DNA from: Amphiduros pacificus | Lineage: Eukaryota > Annelida > Polychaeta > Phyllodocida > Hesionidae | DNA: 64,000 nt | Assembly: GCA_949316495.1 (NCBI GenBank) | Contig: OX439004.1 | Span: 5,504,185 to 5,568,184 of the forward strand | Reading direction: 5' to 3' | Part shown: in pieces, positions 1 through 10,046 of the stretch | Numbering within the stretch: position 1 is the stretch's first letter | Layout: each line of letters opens with the position of its first letter | Notes under the pieces: model-generated | What the model saw: the letters and a program-made list of their open reading frames with translations, nothing else | What the model was told of the DNA's origin: nothing | The model's database searches: none | Translations under genes and position numbers: made by a program

Positions 1-24
1 ATCTTGAATATATTTTTGGAACAG

Positions 25-117
25 AAATAGAGGAGCGGAAGGTTCAATACTTGGGCAATGCGAAGGAAACATTGTGGCTTGGAAATGCCTCAAAAGTAAC
101 ACAACCTATCCGCAATG
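25..117 (+). CDS. FPGS: FPGS exon (first in window)
   Basis: The acceptor is ...ttttggaacag and the donor is gtaagt. The frame reads IEERKVQYLGNAKETLWLGN...QPIRN and ends in phase 1, which matches the next exon. It precedes the conserved WAGR block, as the equivalent segment does in human FPGS, but this part is poorly conserved. Confidence 0.75.
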
Positions 118-3100
118 GTAAGTAACAATTACTTCAAAGACTAATTTAGTTCCTTGTAGAACTCCTATTTTGTATTCATGAATGAAAATCTCTCATTGGA
201 TAAATTAAGACGTATATAAGTGGATAAATACAATCATATATAAGAGGATGATTATAGTCGAATATAAGTAGAAAAATAAAAAAATTAAATGTTTATAAAT
301 ATCATGAAAAATACGATTACAAAACAAATCAAATTTTTAATTTGATATTATAGGATTGAAAAACTGTCATTGGGCTGGGAGGAATCAGATACTGAAACGC
401 AAAGGTTTGACCTACTACATCGATGGGGCTCACACCCCGCTGTCAATACAGGTGTGTGTATATATAAATATATATATCTGTTATAAGTGAACTCATTGAG
501 TACATATCAACACATTAACTCTCCATGAAACTAACATTCTACCGGACTACTTTCCATATGACTCCTCCAGAAAAATGTGCACCACTCCAGTAACTGACTT
601 TCTTCGGCGTATGACAATGTTCTGTTTTATGAGTTTAAGTTAAATATATAAAATATGTCTGGAAATTACAGATTCTTTGACCTTTTCTCATGGCAAGATT
701 GCTGACTCAATATTTTGCCTTGATGCACATTTCAAAATAAACATGGACTGTATCAATCCAAGGTGTTATAACAATTCATCAACCCTTTACGTATTAACTG
801 CAAACAATGCTCATTCTTAAATACATTAAATCAGATTGGTATATTATATATTCCAAAACAATATTCAAGATTTTCATATTGTGGAGTAATCAACAGGTCA
901 CATGTTAACTGTCAATAAATAATAAGTCTTATTATATCTAAAAAAGAATCAAAAAAACTATCAATAAATGATAAGTCTTATTATATCTAAAAAAGAATCA
1001 AGTTTAGCAATCATTACCTTATTTATCCAATAAAACCACAATTTAAATAAAGAGATATGTGTAATAATAATGCTCAAATGTGTGTGCAGTGATTTGCCCA
1101 CTACTCTAAACATGTGAAAGTGACCACACATCCCACTAATCTGAGTACTTATCTCAGCAAGCAAGTATTCTCAGCATGATGCCATACTACATTTTTGATC
1201 TCTACTGCTACTACCCTGACCCGAGACTTCCCTCTTTTTGTCAGGTATTTTGGCTTAAAGGAAATGTAATGTAAGCAACACAACATCGTCACTCCACTCT
1301 ACATCACATATGATCAATGTGGTTTTGCCATAATCACATTGACTCATGTTAGAAAATAACAATGTACAATCGATTGCACTATCTCAAAGTTTCTAAATTT
1401 AAGCATGTAGTATATTATGTATGCATTTTATATCAATTTGAAATCCTGATGTTGCAATTTGCAATTAAATTACACCACAACTGTTGTGTTTGTGTGTTTT
1501 TAGCAATGCATAGATTGGTTCCAGCATGAGTCAGAAAATGAAAAGAAACATATAAAGTAAGCATTGATATAAAACTATATATATTGATTTCCTTAGTTAG
1601 ATGCCATAATACGTATTGAATTCAATGAAGAAATGTGATATTACCTATTGTTTTCAATTATGGTGATATTTCAGGGGACGAGTTCTTCGAATTCTGTTGT
1701 TCAATGCCATTGGAGGAAGAACGTATGAAAGATTACTCAAAATACTAAAGGTAAATATATATCTTCTTTTGTAATGTTTCTCAGAAACTATCCCAATAAT
1801 CTAATAAATTAACTATTAAATGCCTTAAGTGGCATGTTGTATCATCGTTGACAAGTAAATTATAATTTGTTTTTCTTCTTTTTTTTTTAACAGGATTTGG
1901 ATGATATTTAGCAATGAAATTCATTTTAGGAATTCCCTCCTAACATATAAACTATAAATGTTTGATTTTCAGATCGGGAACTTCGATTGTGCAATATTTT
2001 GCCCCAATATAAAAAACAAAGATGACAATGGTGGGTAATTCTGTGTTTAAAAAAAAAACAAAAAAAAACACATTAGTTAATGTTAACCAATAGTAAAATA
2101 ACTATCATCTAAGCTCAGTTTATTTGAAATACTGACTTATGTTTTCAATTTTGTCCCCTATGATAAATACATTTGAAGTATACAATGCATGTGACATTTT
2201 GATTAAATATACGCACTGAATATTGCATTAAAGGGATTAAGCAGTGATTTGGAGAAATATGACTATAAGTATCATAAATTAAGGATAAATATATTGCCTT
2301 TCATATTTAAATATTGTTTTGGTTGATGCACTCCAGTAAATGTGACTGTGTAAAACCTAGTTGAACAGGAATCTAATAGCCCCCTTTTGAAAGCACACGT
2401 CTTTCTTGGTGTCATTTTTATGTGGAGTGTGATCATAGAGGCACTGAAAGGTAAAATAACATCATAATAGTATGGCAATATGCTTATGACATTGTCCTTT
2501 GAATAGTGCCAGAATGACATTAAACAGTACTTTGAGCCTCAATTGAGGTCCAACAAAGTTCACGCTACCTGTGTTTACCCATCACGTGCAGCTTATGGCT
2601 GAGACAGATCTCTCCTAGGAGTGCAACTTTTATGTCTTATGGCAACTTATCTTTTTACTCTAGCATAATTTCAATTTGTCATGATGTTCATATATGGCCA
2701 AGCTTTCAATACACCAAATTGTAGATTTGATGCTTAATTCCTTTAAGTTCGTTATGTATGACTATGAACAATTGTATCATTAACAACCTATTTCTTTTTT
2801 TATTGTTAAAGACCCTCTAGTTCAGAAGACTCTCTTCAATGAGACGCGAACCATTGAGACCGTATGGTTGAAGCTGCCTAGTTCAAATAAAAATCAAACT
2901 CAGCTAAATATGCAAAGTGCTGATGCTAAGGACGAAACCAAACAGACACATATATTCCGCAACATTCAGGATGCCCTGGTGTGGGCGACTCATGGGCGAG
3001 ACTCCAGCCTGCCCCAAGGTGAGGGGGAAGACTTCCCACCGGCTCTGACGGCTTCTGATCATATACAACTGCTGTGCACTGGAAGTCTGGGGCTCATAGG

Positions 3101-3143
3101 CGGTGTCATGAAACTTGTCCATCCTGAAACAGCTGATGAATAA
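25..3143 (+). CDS. FPGS: Folylpolyglutamate synthase, 3' part (six exons, partial)
   Basis: FPGS adds gamma-linked glutamates to folates in cytosol and mitochondria, which keeps them in the cell and makes them better enzyme substrates. Six exons join in one frame: 25-117, 354-451, 1504-1556, 1675-1750, 1973-2030 and 2812-3143, with GT-AG introns and matching phases. Family landmarks in order are a CHWAGRNQIL stretch (human WPGRTQVL), YYIDGAHTPLSIQ (the DGAHT motif of the Mur-ligase/FPGS family), LRILLFNAIGG, FDCAIFCPN, ALVWATHGRD and the C-terminal LLCTGSLGLIGGVMKL (human VLVTGSLHLVGGVLKL). The ATP-binding N-terminal half lies upstream of the window. The segment after FCPN is shorter and more divergent than in human, and I do not see the usual Q-N-F-T-V block. 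Identity is firm; the exact acceptor of the last exon is slightly less so. Confidence 0.9.
354..451 (+). CDS. FPGS: FPGS exon with the DGAHT motif
   Basis: This exon encodes GLKNCHWAGRNQIL followed by YYIDGAHTPLSIQ. DGAHT is the conserved Mur-ligase-type motif of folylpolyglutamate synthases. The acceptor is ttatag and the donor gtgtgt; it enters in phase 1 and leaves in phase 0. Confidence 0.9.
481..664 (+). repeat. Interspersed repeat A, copy 1
   Basis: The block from aagtgaactcattgagtac through accactccagtaactgactt recurs with few changes at 6073-6400 and 6540-6850. No coding potential or terminal repeats were recognised. Family unknown. Confidence 0.75.
672..1270 (+). repeat. Interspersed repeat B, copy 1
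   Basis: Shared landmarks with 8428-9152 are ctttgaccttttctcatggc, gcaaacaatgctcattctta, gtgaccacacatcccactat and cctctttttgtcaggtat. The copies have drifted, so the duplication is old. Family unknown. Confidence 0.75.
1504..1556 (+). CDS. FPGS: FPGS exon
   Basis: This short exon encodes QCIDWFQHESENEKKHI. It corresponds to the human segment after DGAHT (QACVRWFRQ...). The acceptor is tttttag and the donor gtaagc; the phase is 0 in and 2 out. Confidence 0.85.
1675..1750 (+). CDS. FPGS: FPGS exon
   Basis: It encodes KGRVLRILLFNAIGG followed by RTYERLLKILK. This matches the human VRVLLFNATGDRDPAALLKLL strand-loop-helix. The acceptor is atttcag and the donor gtaaat. Confidence 0.9.
1973..2030 (+). 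CDS. FPGS: FPGS exon
   Basis: It encodes IGNFDCAIFCPNIKNKDDN, matching human CQFDYAVFCPNL. The acceptor is gattttcag and the donor gtgggt; it leaves in phase 1. Confidence 0.88.
2812..3143 (+). CDS. FPGS: FPGS terminal exon
   Basis: The acceptor is tattgttaaag. The exon encodes a poorly conserved linker, then FRNIQDALVWATHGRD and the C-terminus LLCTGSLGLIGGVMKLVHPE, ending in TAA at 3141-3143. The stop codon sits inside an AATAAA hexamer at 3139-3144. Confidence 0.9.
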
Positions 3144-3144
3144 A
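3139..3144 (+). promoter_or_regulatory. AATAAA overlapping the FPGS stop codon
   Basis: The hexamer AATAAA contains the TAA stop. If it is the real polyadenylation signal, the 3' UTR would be only a few tens of bases long. A later AATAAA at about 4750 is an alternative. Confidence 0.4.
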
Positions 3145-3159
3145 GCTGCAGACATTCAG

Positions 3160-3390
3160 CTTAATTGTATCACAGTTTCATGGCCACATATCATTTTAGC
3201 ATACCCCCAACCTCTCTAAAATTGCCTGTGACCTCTGTGGTTTCATGAAAGCTTTAAGTGGCACCGAAATTTATGTGGGGGAAATATGATGGGTAAAAAC
3301 TTTTTATCGCAAAGTTTGGGGTATAAGCATTTATATCATGCAAGGAAAACGTCCTTGAAAACCTCATTTCATGAATGCTTTAAATGTTAC
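3160..3390 (+). repeat. Interspersed repeat R, copy 1
   Basis: The segment from gtatcacagtttcatggcca to ctcatttcatgaatgcttt is present in part at 9409-9493 (same strand). Its second half is present inverted at about 5862-6000 (aagcattcatgaaatgagat, then ttacccattacatttcc). No coding content seen. Confidence 0.7.
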
Positions 3391-5861
3391 TTTCATCTTT
3401 ATATTGGGATTAAAAAGCACAAGTTTAACATCTAACCAATCATAGTTTTTCAGTATCTCATAGATGTGATTTGTGTTACCCAATCACTGCTCTTTGATCT
3501 GGAGGTGTTGATGGAACATGCATGGTTACTCCTTTTTCAACCAGAGTGTTTGTTTGGCCTGATAGGCTTGATAGAGCCATCTGAGCTTAAGCATATTCCC
3601 ATCATCTATTTGGTCAATTCTTATTTCCCATGTACATTTCCAGTATAAACGTCCTATATAAACACAATGTCTGATTGGTCAGTATCTGTTTCCCTTTTAA
3701 ACACAACGTCTGATTGATCAATCTCAAATATCGCATTCAATATTCATAAACATGTGTTATATGTACATCATAAAAGGTGCATACTTTCTTTATTTCATAT
3801 CATCCAAAGAATAATCAAGCTTTTTGAGAGACTTTATAAGTACACATAAAATATGAGGTGACATGAAACATTATTTCACACCCTAAGAGGCGACCTCATA
3901 CACCCAAATCAGCATTCTATCAGTATCAAGCATATCCAAGTTACACTATAGCAGTTCAGGCTATTGTGCCCTTGCCTGACCTCTGCATTATATCCATTAT
4001 TCACACTATATCTGCCGTCGTAACCCTGTTTTGACGTTGATTGAAATCTGGACCACTATTTCCAGTAATGTCCCGACCATCAAAAATATCATGCAATCAG
4101 AATTGATCAATCTCAGGTCATGACCTGAAATTAGTTGGCTGACTAATACGAATCTGTATGAATAGTCGTTTATTTTGTCATCAATCAGTTCTCGGCCAGA
4201 CTTGTATGAAGAGTGATGAGTTGCTGTCGATCCTGTGCACACATTTTCATTTTGGTGGCAGGGACTGATATGTTTCGGAGGGCACTTTGCCTGAAGACGT
4301 GAATGACAATATAGCATCTGTGGTTGGGAAGAGGGTAACGATAATAAAGCAGTGGGACGGAAGGCAGGCAATCGTCATGTAATTACCAGTAAATTTAATT
4401 TGAGTTTAATTTAATTTAAATTGGTCACTGAAAACTAAATGTGGTCATAGTGATTACATTTGAAGGGGTAGTCGGTGGCGTCAAAATCGACTACATAGGT
4501 AGTCACATATCAGTTTGACTACGTGTGCAAGCCTATATTTGTTTCCTGTGGCACGTTCACTATAATTGGAGTTTATTACTAGTAATAAATACTAGTCAAA
4601 ATACTTGATCAAAATGAAATGTGTATACAATATATGCTTTTTATAAGCACTTATAATGCTAGTACTGATTTTAATAATAGTATTGTATCATAAAATACAA
4701 CAACTGTATGTTTTGTGCACATATTTTGTGCACACATTTACCGTTTTTGAATAAAGATTATTATTTCTAATGAATTATTATTCTTGATATTATTATTCCA
4801 TTCCAATACTGTTGCGTAAAGTAGGTGTGCTTATATAATTAATGCATTAAAGAATCTCAAATTTAGCCCAACCCACATTATTATCCTTTATTCCATCTTC
4901 TTAACAATATCTTCTACTGGATCACATTGACCAGAAGACAATTGGAAAGTTATAAAACCCCCACCAGGATTATTATTGCTTGCATAATGAGGGCAAGTTA
5001 TGGGAACCAAGTCATTATGGTAATAATTGTAATATGTAAAGCATGCTCTGTATAATGTTCTGTAATCTTTCAACTTAAGTATTTCAAATATATGCAGTGA
5101 AAATTGATGGTCAACCAATAAATGGAGTAAAAAGGAAATTATAATAACCTGCAGGATTTTATCAGTCAGGAAGCATGAAGCATTACAGCATCGAGTCATG
5201 TGTAAAAATCCTTTCATCAAATTAATTTTGAGTGTGAATGGTAATCAAATAAACAAGATATCCAAGAATAACAGACTAGTCTATTCTAAAAAAAAGCAAC
5301 TATATTAAGTTCTCAACCATATATAGGAGCATCATTTTCAAAACATAGTAGGGCACAGGCCTGGAGTTTACATTGCCTTATCTTACATTTGAAAGTTTAT
5401 GCAATTTCTTCCTTATGCCCTTATTCAAACGTGATGTTGTTCCCCAAGCATGACATTTGCTGATAGACTTTATTAACTGTTTCCTGCGTTGGCCAGGCAG
5501 ATGGTCCCTTTTTAGATATTCATTGCTTCTGATTTCAGAATTGTGCACAATTTCTGTTAGATATAAACTTTTAAACAATTTAAATGATCACCAAAATGAA
5601 CATTTTCAGGACTTTTAAGGTCAAAGTCTGTATCAGTATAATTCATCGGTGACGAGATATTCGGACAGATTTTAATATTTGATATGTTAAGGTTCATATA
5701 TCATTTATCAGGCATTTATCAGGGCCATTTATCAGGCAATATCATCAGATATGCCACATAACGTACTGCACCGGATGTCTGACTATTTATCAGATCTAAT
5801 GAAAATGTAAATCAGTTTCTCAATATTGTTGTTGTTAAAACTCTTATAAAGTGATATATCC
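3391..5861. other. Intergenic stretch, nothing recognised
   Basis: AT-rich DNA between FPGS and the next repeats. The longest open frames (about 110-120 codons, minus strand, near 4006-4371 and 4888-5220) have no recognisable domain or splice context and look fortuitous. Confidence 0.6.
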
Positions 5862-6000
5862 TTGGTTAAAGCATTCATGAAATGAGATTTTCAAGCATGT
5901 TTATATCCTAATTTTTTTAATAAAATGTTATTACCCATTACATTTCCTCTACATAAAATTCTGTATGATTTGAAGGTAGGTGCTAAAATCCAATCACCCA
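5862..6000 (-). repeat. Interspersed repeat R, inverted partial copy
   Basis: Reverse complement of part of 3270-3390, sharing a catttcatgaatgctt-type core and a cccatcatatttcc-type segment. Confidence 0.6.
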
Positions 6001-6072
6001 TTGGATATTTTGCAACAAACTTTGTTTAGCTGATGATGATTAGTGATCTACATGTACGGCAAACAACTGCTT

Positions 6073-6400
6073 CATGACGTGTACTTCCCTTAAGAGAGAT
6101 CAAGCACATTCTCAACCAGTATTTGGCCATCTTGATTTCTGTTGTGAGTGAACTCATTGAGTACATATCAACACATTAACTCCCTATGAAACTAACATCC
6201 TACCGGACTGCTTTCCATGTGACTTCTCCAGAAAAATGTGCACCACTCCAGTAACTGACTTTCTTTGGTTAATTTCAATTCTCTGTTTTATGTGTTCGAG
6301 TTAAATATATAAAATGTGTATGGACATTATATGACACACCTCATATTCAATATAAATTATTACATGCTAACCTTATATACCTAACTCTTTTGAAAACACA
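6073..6400 (+). repeat. Interspersed repeat A, copy 2
   Basis: Begins catgacgtgtacttccctta, then tcaagcacattctcaacc, ggccatcttgatttctgttg and the aactcattgagtacatatc core. It is nearly identical to 6540-6850 and longer at its 5' end than copy 1. Confidence 0.8.
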
Positions 6401-6539
6401 ATTATGGGGTATTAAATATCAACATGTTCCAGGTTTCAAGTTAAACGTTTCAATGAAATAAAATTGTCACAAGTTAGGATAATATCTATTGATGTGTGTC
6501 AAAATTGTACACAATAAGTGAATTGCTTTACTCATAATT

Positions 6540-6850
6540 CATGACGTGTACTCCCCTTAAGAGAAATCAAGCACATTCTCAACCAACATTCGGCCATCTT
6601 GATTTCTGTTGTGAGTGAACTCATTGAGTACATATCAACACATTAACTCCCTATGAAACTAACATCCTACAGGACTGCTTTCCATGTGACTTCTTCAGAA
6701 AAATATGCACCACTCCAGTAACTAACTCTCTTTAGCTTATTACAATTTTATATTTTATGAGTTCAAGTTAAATTTATATGTCTGGACATTATATGACACA
6801 CCGTATATTCAATATATCTAATTACATGCTAACCTTATATACCTCCCTGC
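6540..6850 (+). repeat. Interspersed repeat A, copy 3
   Basis: Close copy of 6073-6400 in the same orientation about 470 bp downstream, ending around taaccttatatacctccct. The pair may be independent insertions or a local duplication. Confidence 0.8.
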
Positions 6851-7069
6851 AGAGAATCGACTAGAAAATGGGTAGATTTAAATAAGAGATGAGTTATAGA
6901 TATCTGTTTCTTTTGATCTATTTGCATTACTATAAATATCATCTTAGACAAACATATTTTATGAACATTTTGTGAAATCACTGAATATCCCTTTATAAAT
7001 TAACAAGATAAAGTGATAAAGATGTTGACTATTTGTGTGATTTACCAGTGAGAGGGTCAGATCGTACTC

Positions 7070-7330
7070 TTCAACATGGCTCAGTGGGTAAGACATCTGT
7101 CTCACATGCTAAAGGTCTGGGTTCAATTCCCAGTGGGAACAAGCTTTTTTATTTTTCATGCTGAAGCTGAAATCTTCATTTTGAAGTTTTATTTTAGAAA
7201 TATGCATATCGGAACATACAAAATTGAAACATTTTTTGTTTTGATAGAAATTGTATAGATAATGACAATACAATAAACAAAGACAAAATCTTCATGTTGG
7301 GATATTGTTTAAGCAATATGATTTAAATAA
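7070..7330 (+). mobile_element. Old tRNA-headed SINE-like element, copy 1
   Basis: The head carries an A box (tggctcagtggg at about 7078) and a B box (ggttcaattcc) with normal tRNA spacing, but no acceptor-stem pairing, so it is not a tRNA gene. The body (gaaatcttcattttgaag..., then aaatcttcatgttgggatat) is shared with the element starting near 7535. Confidence 0.65.
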
Positions 7331-7534
7331 AAAAATTTGTGCAAATGGAGTAAATACAAAAAAAAACAAAAAATAATAAAATATCCCTAAACAGAAATCA
7401 AAAATGGCATCCAATTAATATTTGTGTTAAGTTTGAGCAATGACAGCAAAGAAATGGAACATAGCGCCAATTTCAATTTCAATTTTCATACAATGCTGTG
7501 ACTCCCAGGTTTAATACAATGCTGCCATAGGGTT

Positions 7535-8200
7535 AGACATGGTTCAGTGGTTAAGATGTCTGTCTTCAATGCTAAAGGTCCAGGGTTCGTATCCCGGGCG
7601 GGAAAAGTATAATTTTCATGTTGAAGGTGAAATCTTCATATTGGGGTTCTGTAGTGATATGGACTTTATTGAAGTTCTTATTAAGCAATTTGCGTATCAG
7701 GGGAATATAATTTTTTTTGAAAACATGAATAATAATGACTTTATACAGTAAACAGATATAAAATCTTCATAATGGGGTAATTTGGTTTGTTTGTTTGTTT
7801 GGAGTTTTACATCACTTCAACATTATTTCAGTCATTTCGTGATGAGACCTACTTGTAGCAGATATAGTGCTGCCTCACTGAATTGTCATGTCACAGGTCC
7901 TTGACATGACAACCCACCCGGTCACAGATTTACAAGGACAACGGGTTAACCCTTTAGGCACGGGCCTCAGCTCGTATGGGAAAATGTATCATGGGTTCAA
8001 TCCCGGCACGGCCGGGGTTCGAACCCACGACCTTTGGATCACCACAGAGGAACTAGTGCTAATAAGCTGGCACTCTAACCAACTGCGCCACGGCCCGTGG
8101 CCCCATAATGGGGTAATATTCAAGCAATATGCATGTAAGAACATATAGAATTGAATATATTTTTGACAACATAGAAAATATAAAAAAATAAAATAAAATA
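7535..8200 (+). mobile_element. Old tRNA-headed SINE-like element, copy 2 (split)
   Basis: The head has an A box (tggttcagtggttaaga) and a B box (gggttcgtatccc). The body matches copy 1 at 7070 and is interrupted at about 7782-8103 by a younger reverse-strand SINE, then resumes (taatattcaagcaatatgc). Confidence 0.65.
7782..8103 (-). mobile_element. tRNA-derived SINE with target-site duplication
   Basis: Read on the minus strand, the tRNA-like head starts with gccgtggcgcagttggttag (A box) and has a B box in ggtcgtgggttcgaacccc. The element ends in a short (aaac)n-type tail. It is flanked by perfect 14-bp direct repeats, cataatggggtaat, at 7768-7781 and 8104-8117. The intact duplication marks it as the youngest mobile element here. 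It sits inside the older element at 7535. Confidence 0.85.
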
Positions 8201-8427
8201 AATAAATAATAACTTTAGGCAGAAAACAAATATGAAATGTTCATATTCTGATTTTATTTCAGACAAAAGAAATTATAACATGGATCCAATTTCAAGATTT
8301 TATCATAGACTTTAAACTTCGAATAAGTTGATCATGAGGCCAACCTTGAGCATCTATGAATATATCCAGTGTAATGCAATAGTTATAAAATATGTCAGCA
8401 CCAGCATGTGTCTCACAAGTCTGATGA

Positions 8428-9152
8428 TATGCTTTGACCTTTTCTCATGGCAAGATTGCTCACTCAACACTTTGCCTGATCCACATATCAAAATAAACAT
8501 GAACTGTACCTATCCAAGGTGCAACATACAATTCATCAACCCTGAACACATACCTGCAAACAATGCTCATTCTTAAATACATTCCATCACATTGGTATAT
8601 TATTTATTACAAGACAATATTCAAGACCTTCAAAATGTCGAGTTGTCAGTATTTGATCATATCAGTCAGGATGGAAAACAACAGGTCACATGTATGTCAC
8701 CTGTTTGTGTATTTCTCTGTTTTCCAGTGAGATCAGCCAACAATGCATGTGCTCACATGTGCAAAGACCTCTTAGAAATGGTGTCAATTCCACCAAAATA
8801 GTTCTCTAGTTTCAGTTAAATGAACACTATTAACAAAATAGAATTAAGCTTTCTATATTCAAAAATAATGATTAAATATTGCAATCATTATTTTAATTGT
8901 CAAATAAAATCACAATTTGAATACAGAAATATGTGTAGTAATATTGCTAAAATATGTGTGCAGTAATTTGCCCTGTATTTTGGACATGTGAAAGTGACCA
9001 CACACCCCACTATTCTGAGTACTAATCTCAGTAAGCAAGCATTCTCAGCATGATGCCAGCTCACATTTTTAATCTCTACAGCTGGTACCCTTACCTGAGA
9101 GTTTCCTCTTTTTGTCAGGTATGTTGGCTTAAGGGAAAACACGTAATGCAGT
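8428..9152 (+). repeat. Interspersed repeat B, copy 2
   Basis: Collinear with 672-1270 in the FPGS intron (same landmark words, same order and orientation). The open frames inside it are short and not conserved between copies. Confidence 0.75.
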
Positions 9153-10045
9153 AAAGGTTTGCTAAAAATGGGGCACCTTCAGATTGGTACAATGGAGTGA
9201 TTTGTCTTACAGATGCCTGTTTGTCCATTAATGTTTGTCCATTGGTACAGGCCTAACACTTTATGACCACAAAAGATGGTCACATGCTTGTATACATGTG
9301 ACCACCTAGTGGTCAAAGCAATATTGGCAGTCCTTGGCACTTCCAGCAAAACACAATAACCATATGTGTATTTTGTTTCATTTTCATGATATAGCTTGCT
9401 TGTATCACAGTTTTGTGGCCATACATGATATAAACATACCCCTAACCTTTGTAAAATTCCTGCGACCTTTGTGATTTCATGAATGCTTTAAAGGACTTTG
9501 TCCATAGAAAGTCCCGAAACTTCCAAATAAGGTCCCGTTACTCCGAGATTTGTGTTTTCTGTTAGTGCTGCATATATTGTTTCCGTGTCACATCCAACCA
9601 CCAATGCCTTGCAATGCCGTGCCCTTTTCATAGTCTGTCAAAAGTCATTGAAATATTCCACCTTAACTATATATTTTATATAGTTTAGACAAATATTCTA
9701 AAAGGATATACAGGTTGATTTATCAGTACATTTGGACAAATAACATCAAATATCAAATATCAAAAGAACTTCTCGTGTATTAACAGCCTATTATCTATTA
9801 TTAACACAAAACTTTAGCTGCATTCAAGAGTTCAATTGCCATTACCATATTTGGCTTATGGATGATGTTGTAAATGCCAATTAACTGTAATCTTTTCAGC
9901 ATATTTCAGGATGTTTTATGCATAAGGAGCAATATATTTCATAAATACATTATAATTACCTTCACATCTTTATCTAAGGCCATATTATTGATATGAATAG
10001 GACTAATTAAATATAATTTATTTATTCTTAGTGTGGAGCTTCTGA
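9153..10045. other. Intergenic stretch before the 15/17-bp array
   Basis: Nothing coding is recognised. A fragment of repeat R lies at 9409-9493 (tgtatcacagttttgtggcc...gatttcatgaatgctttaaa). Confidence 0.6.
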
Positions 10046-10046
10046 G

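Larger units (their letters stand above)
452..1503 (+). other. FPGS intron carrying interspersed repeats
   Basis: No exon is seen in it. From 481 to 664 it holds one copy of a repeat beginning aactcattgagtacatatc, also found near 6140 and 6610. From 672 to about 1270 it holds a second repeat block, found again at 8428-9152. Confidence 0.7.

Noticed and set aside
4006-4371. 121-codon minus-strand frame
   Set aside because: No recognisable domain, no splice partners and no conserved composition; likely fortuitous.
7076-7140. tRNA gene
   Set aside because: A and B boxes are present, but the acceptor stem does not pair and the same head recurs with a shared body, as in a SINE.
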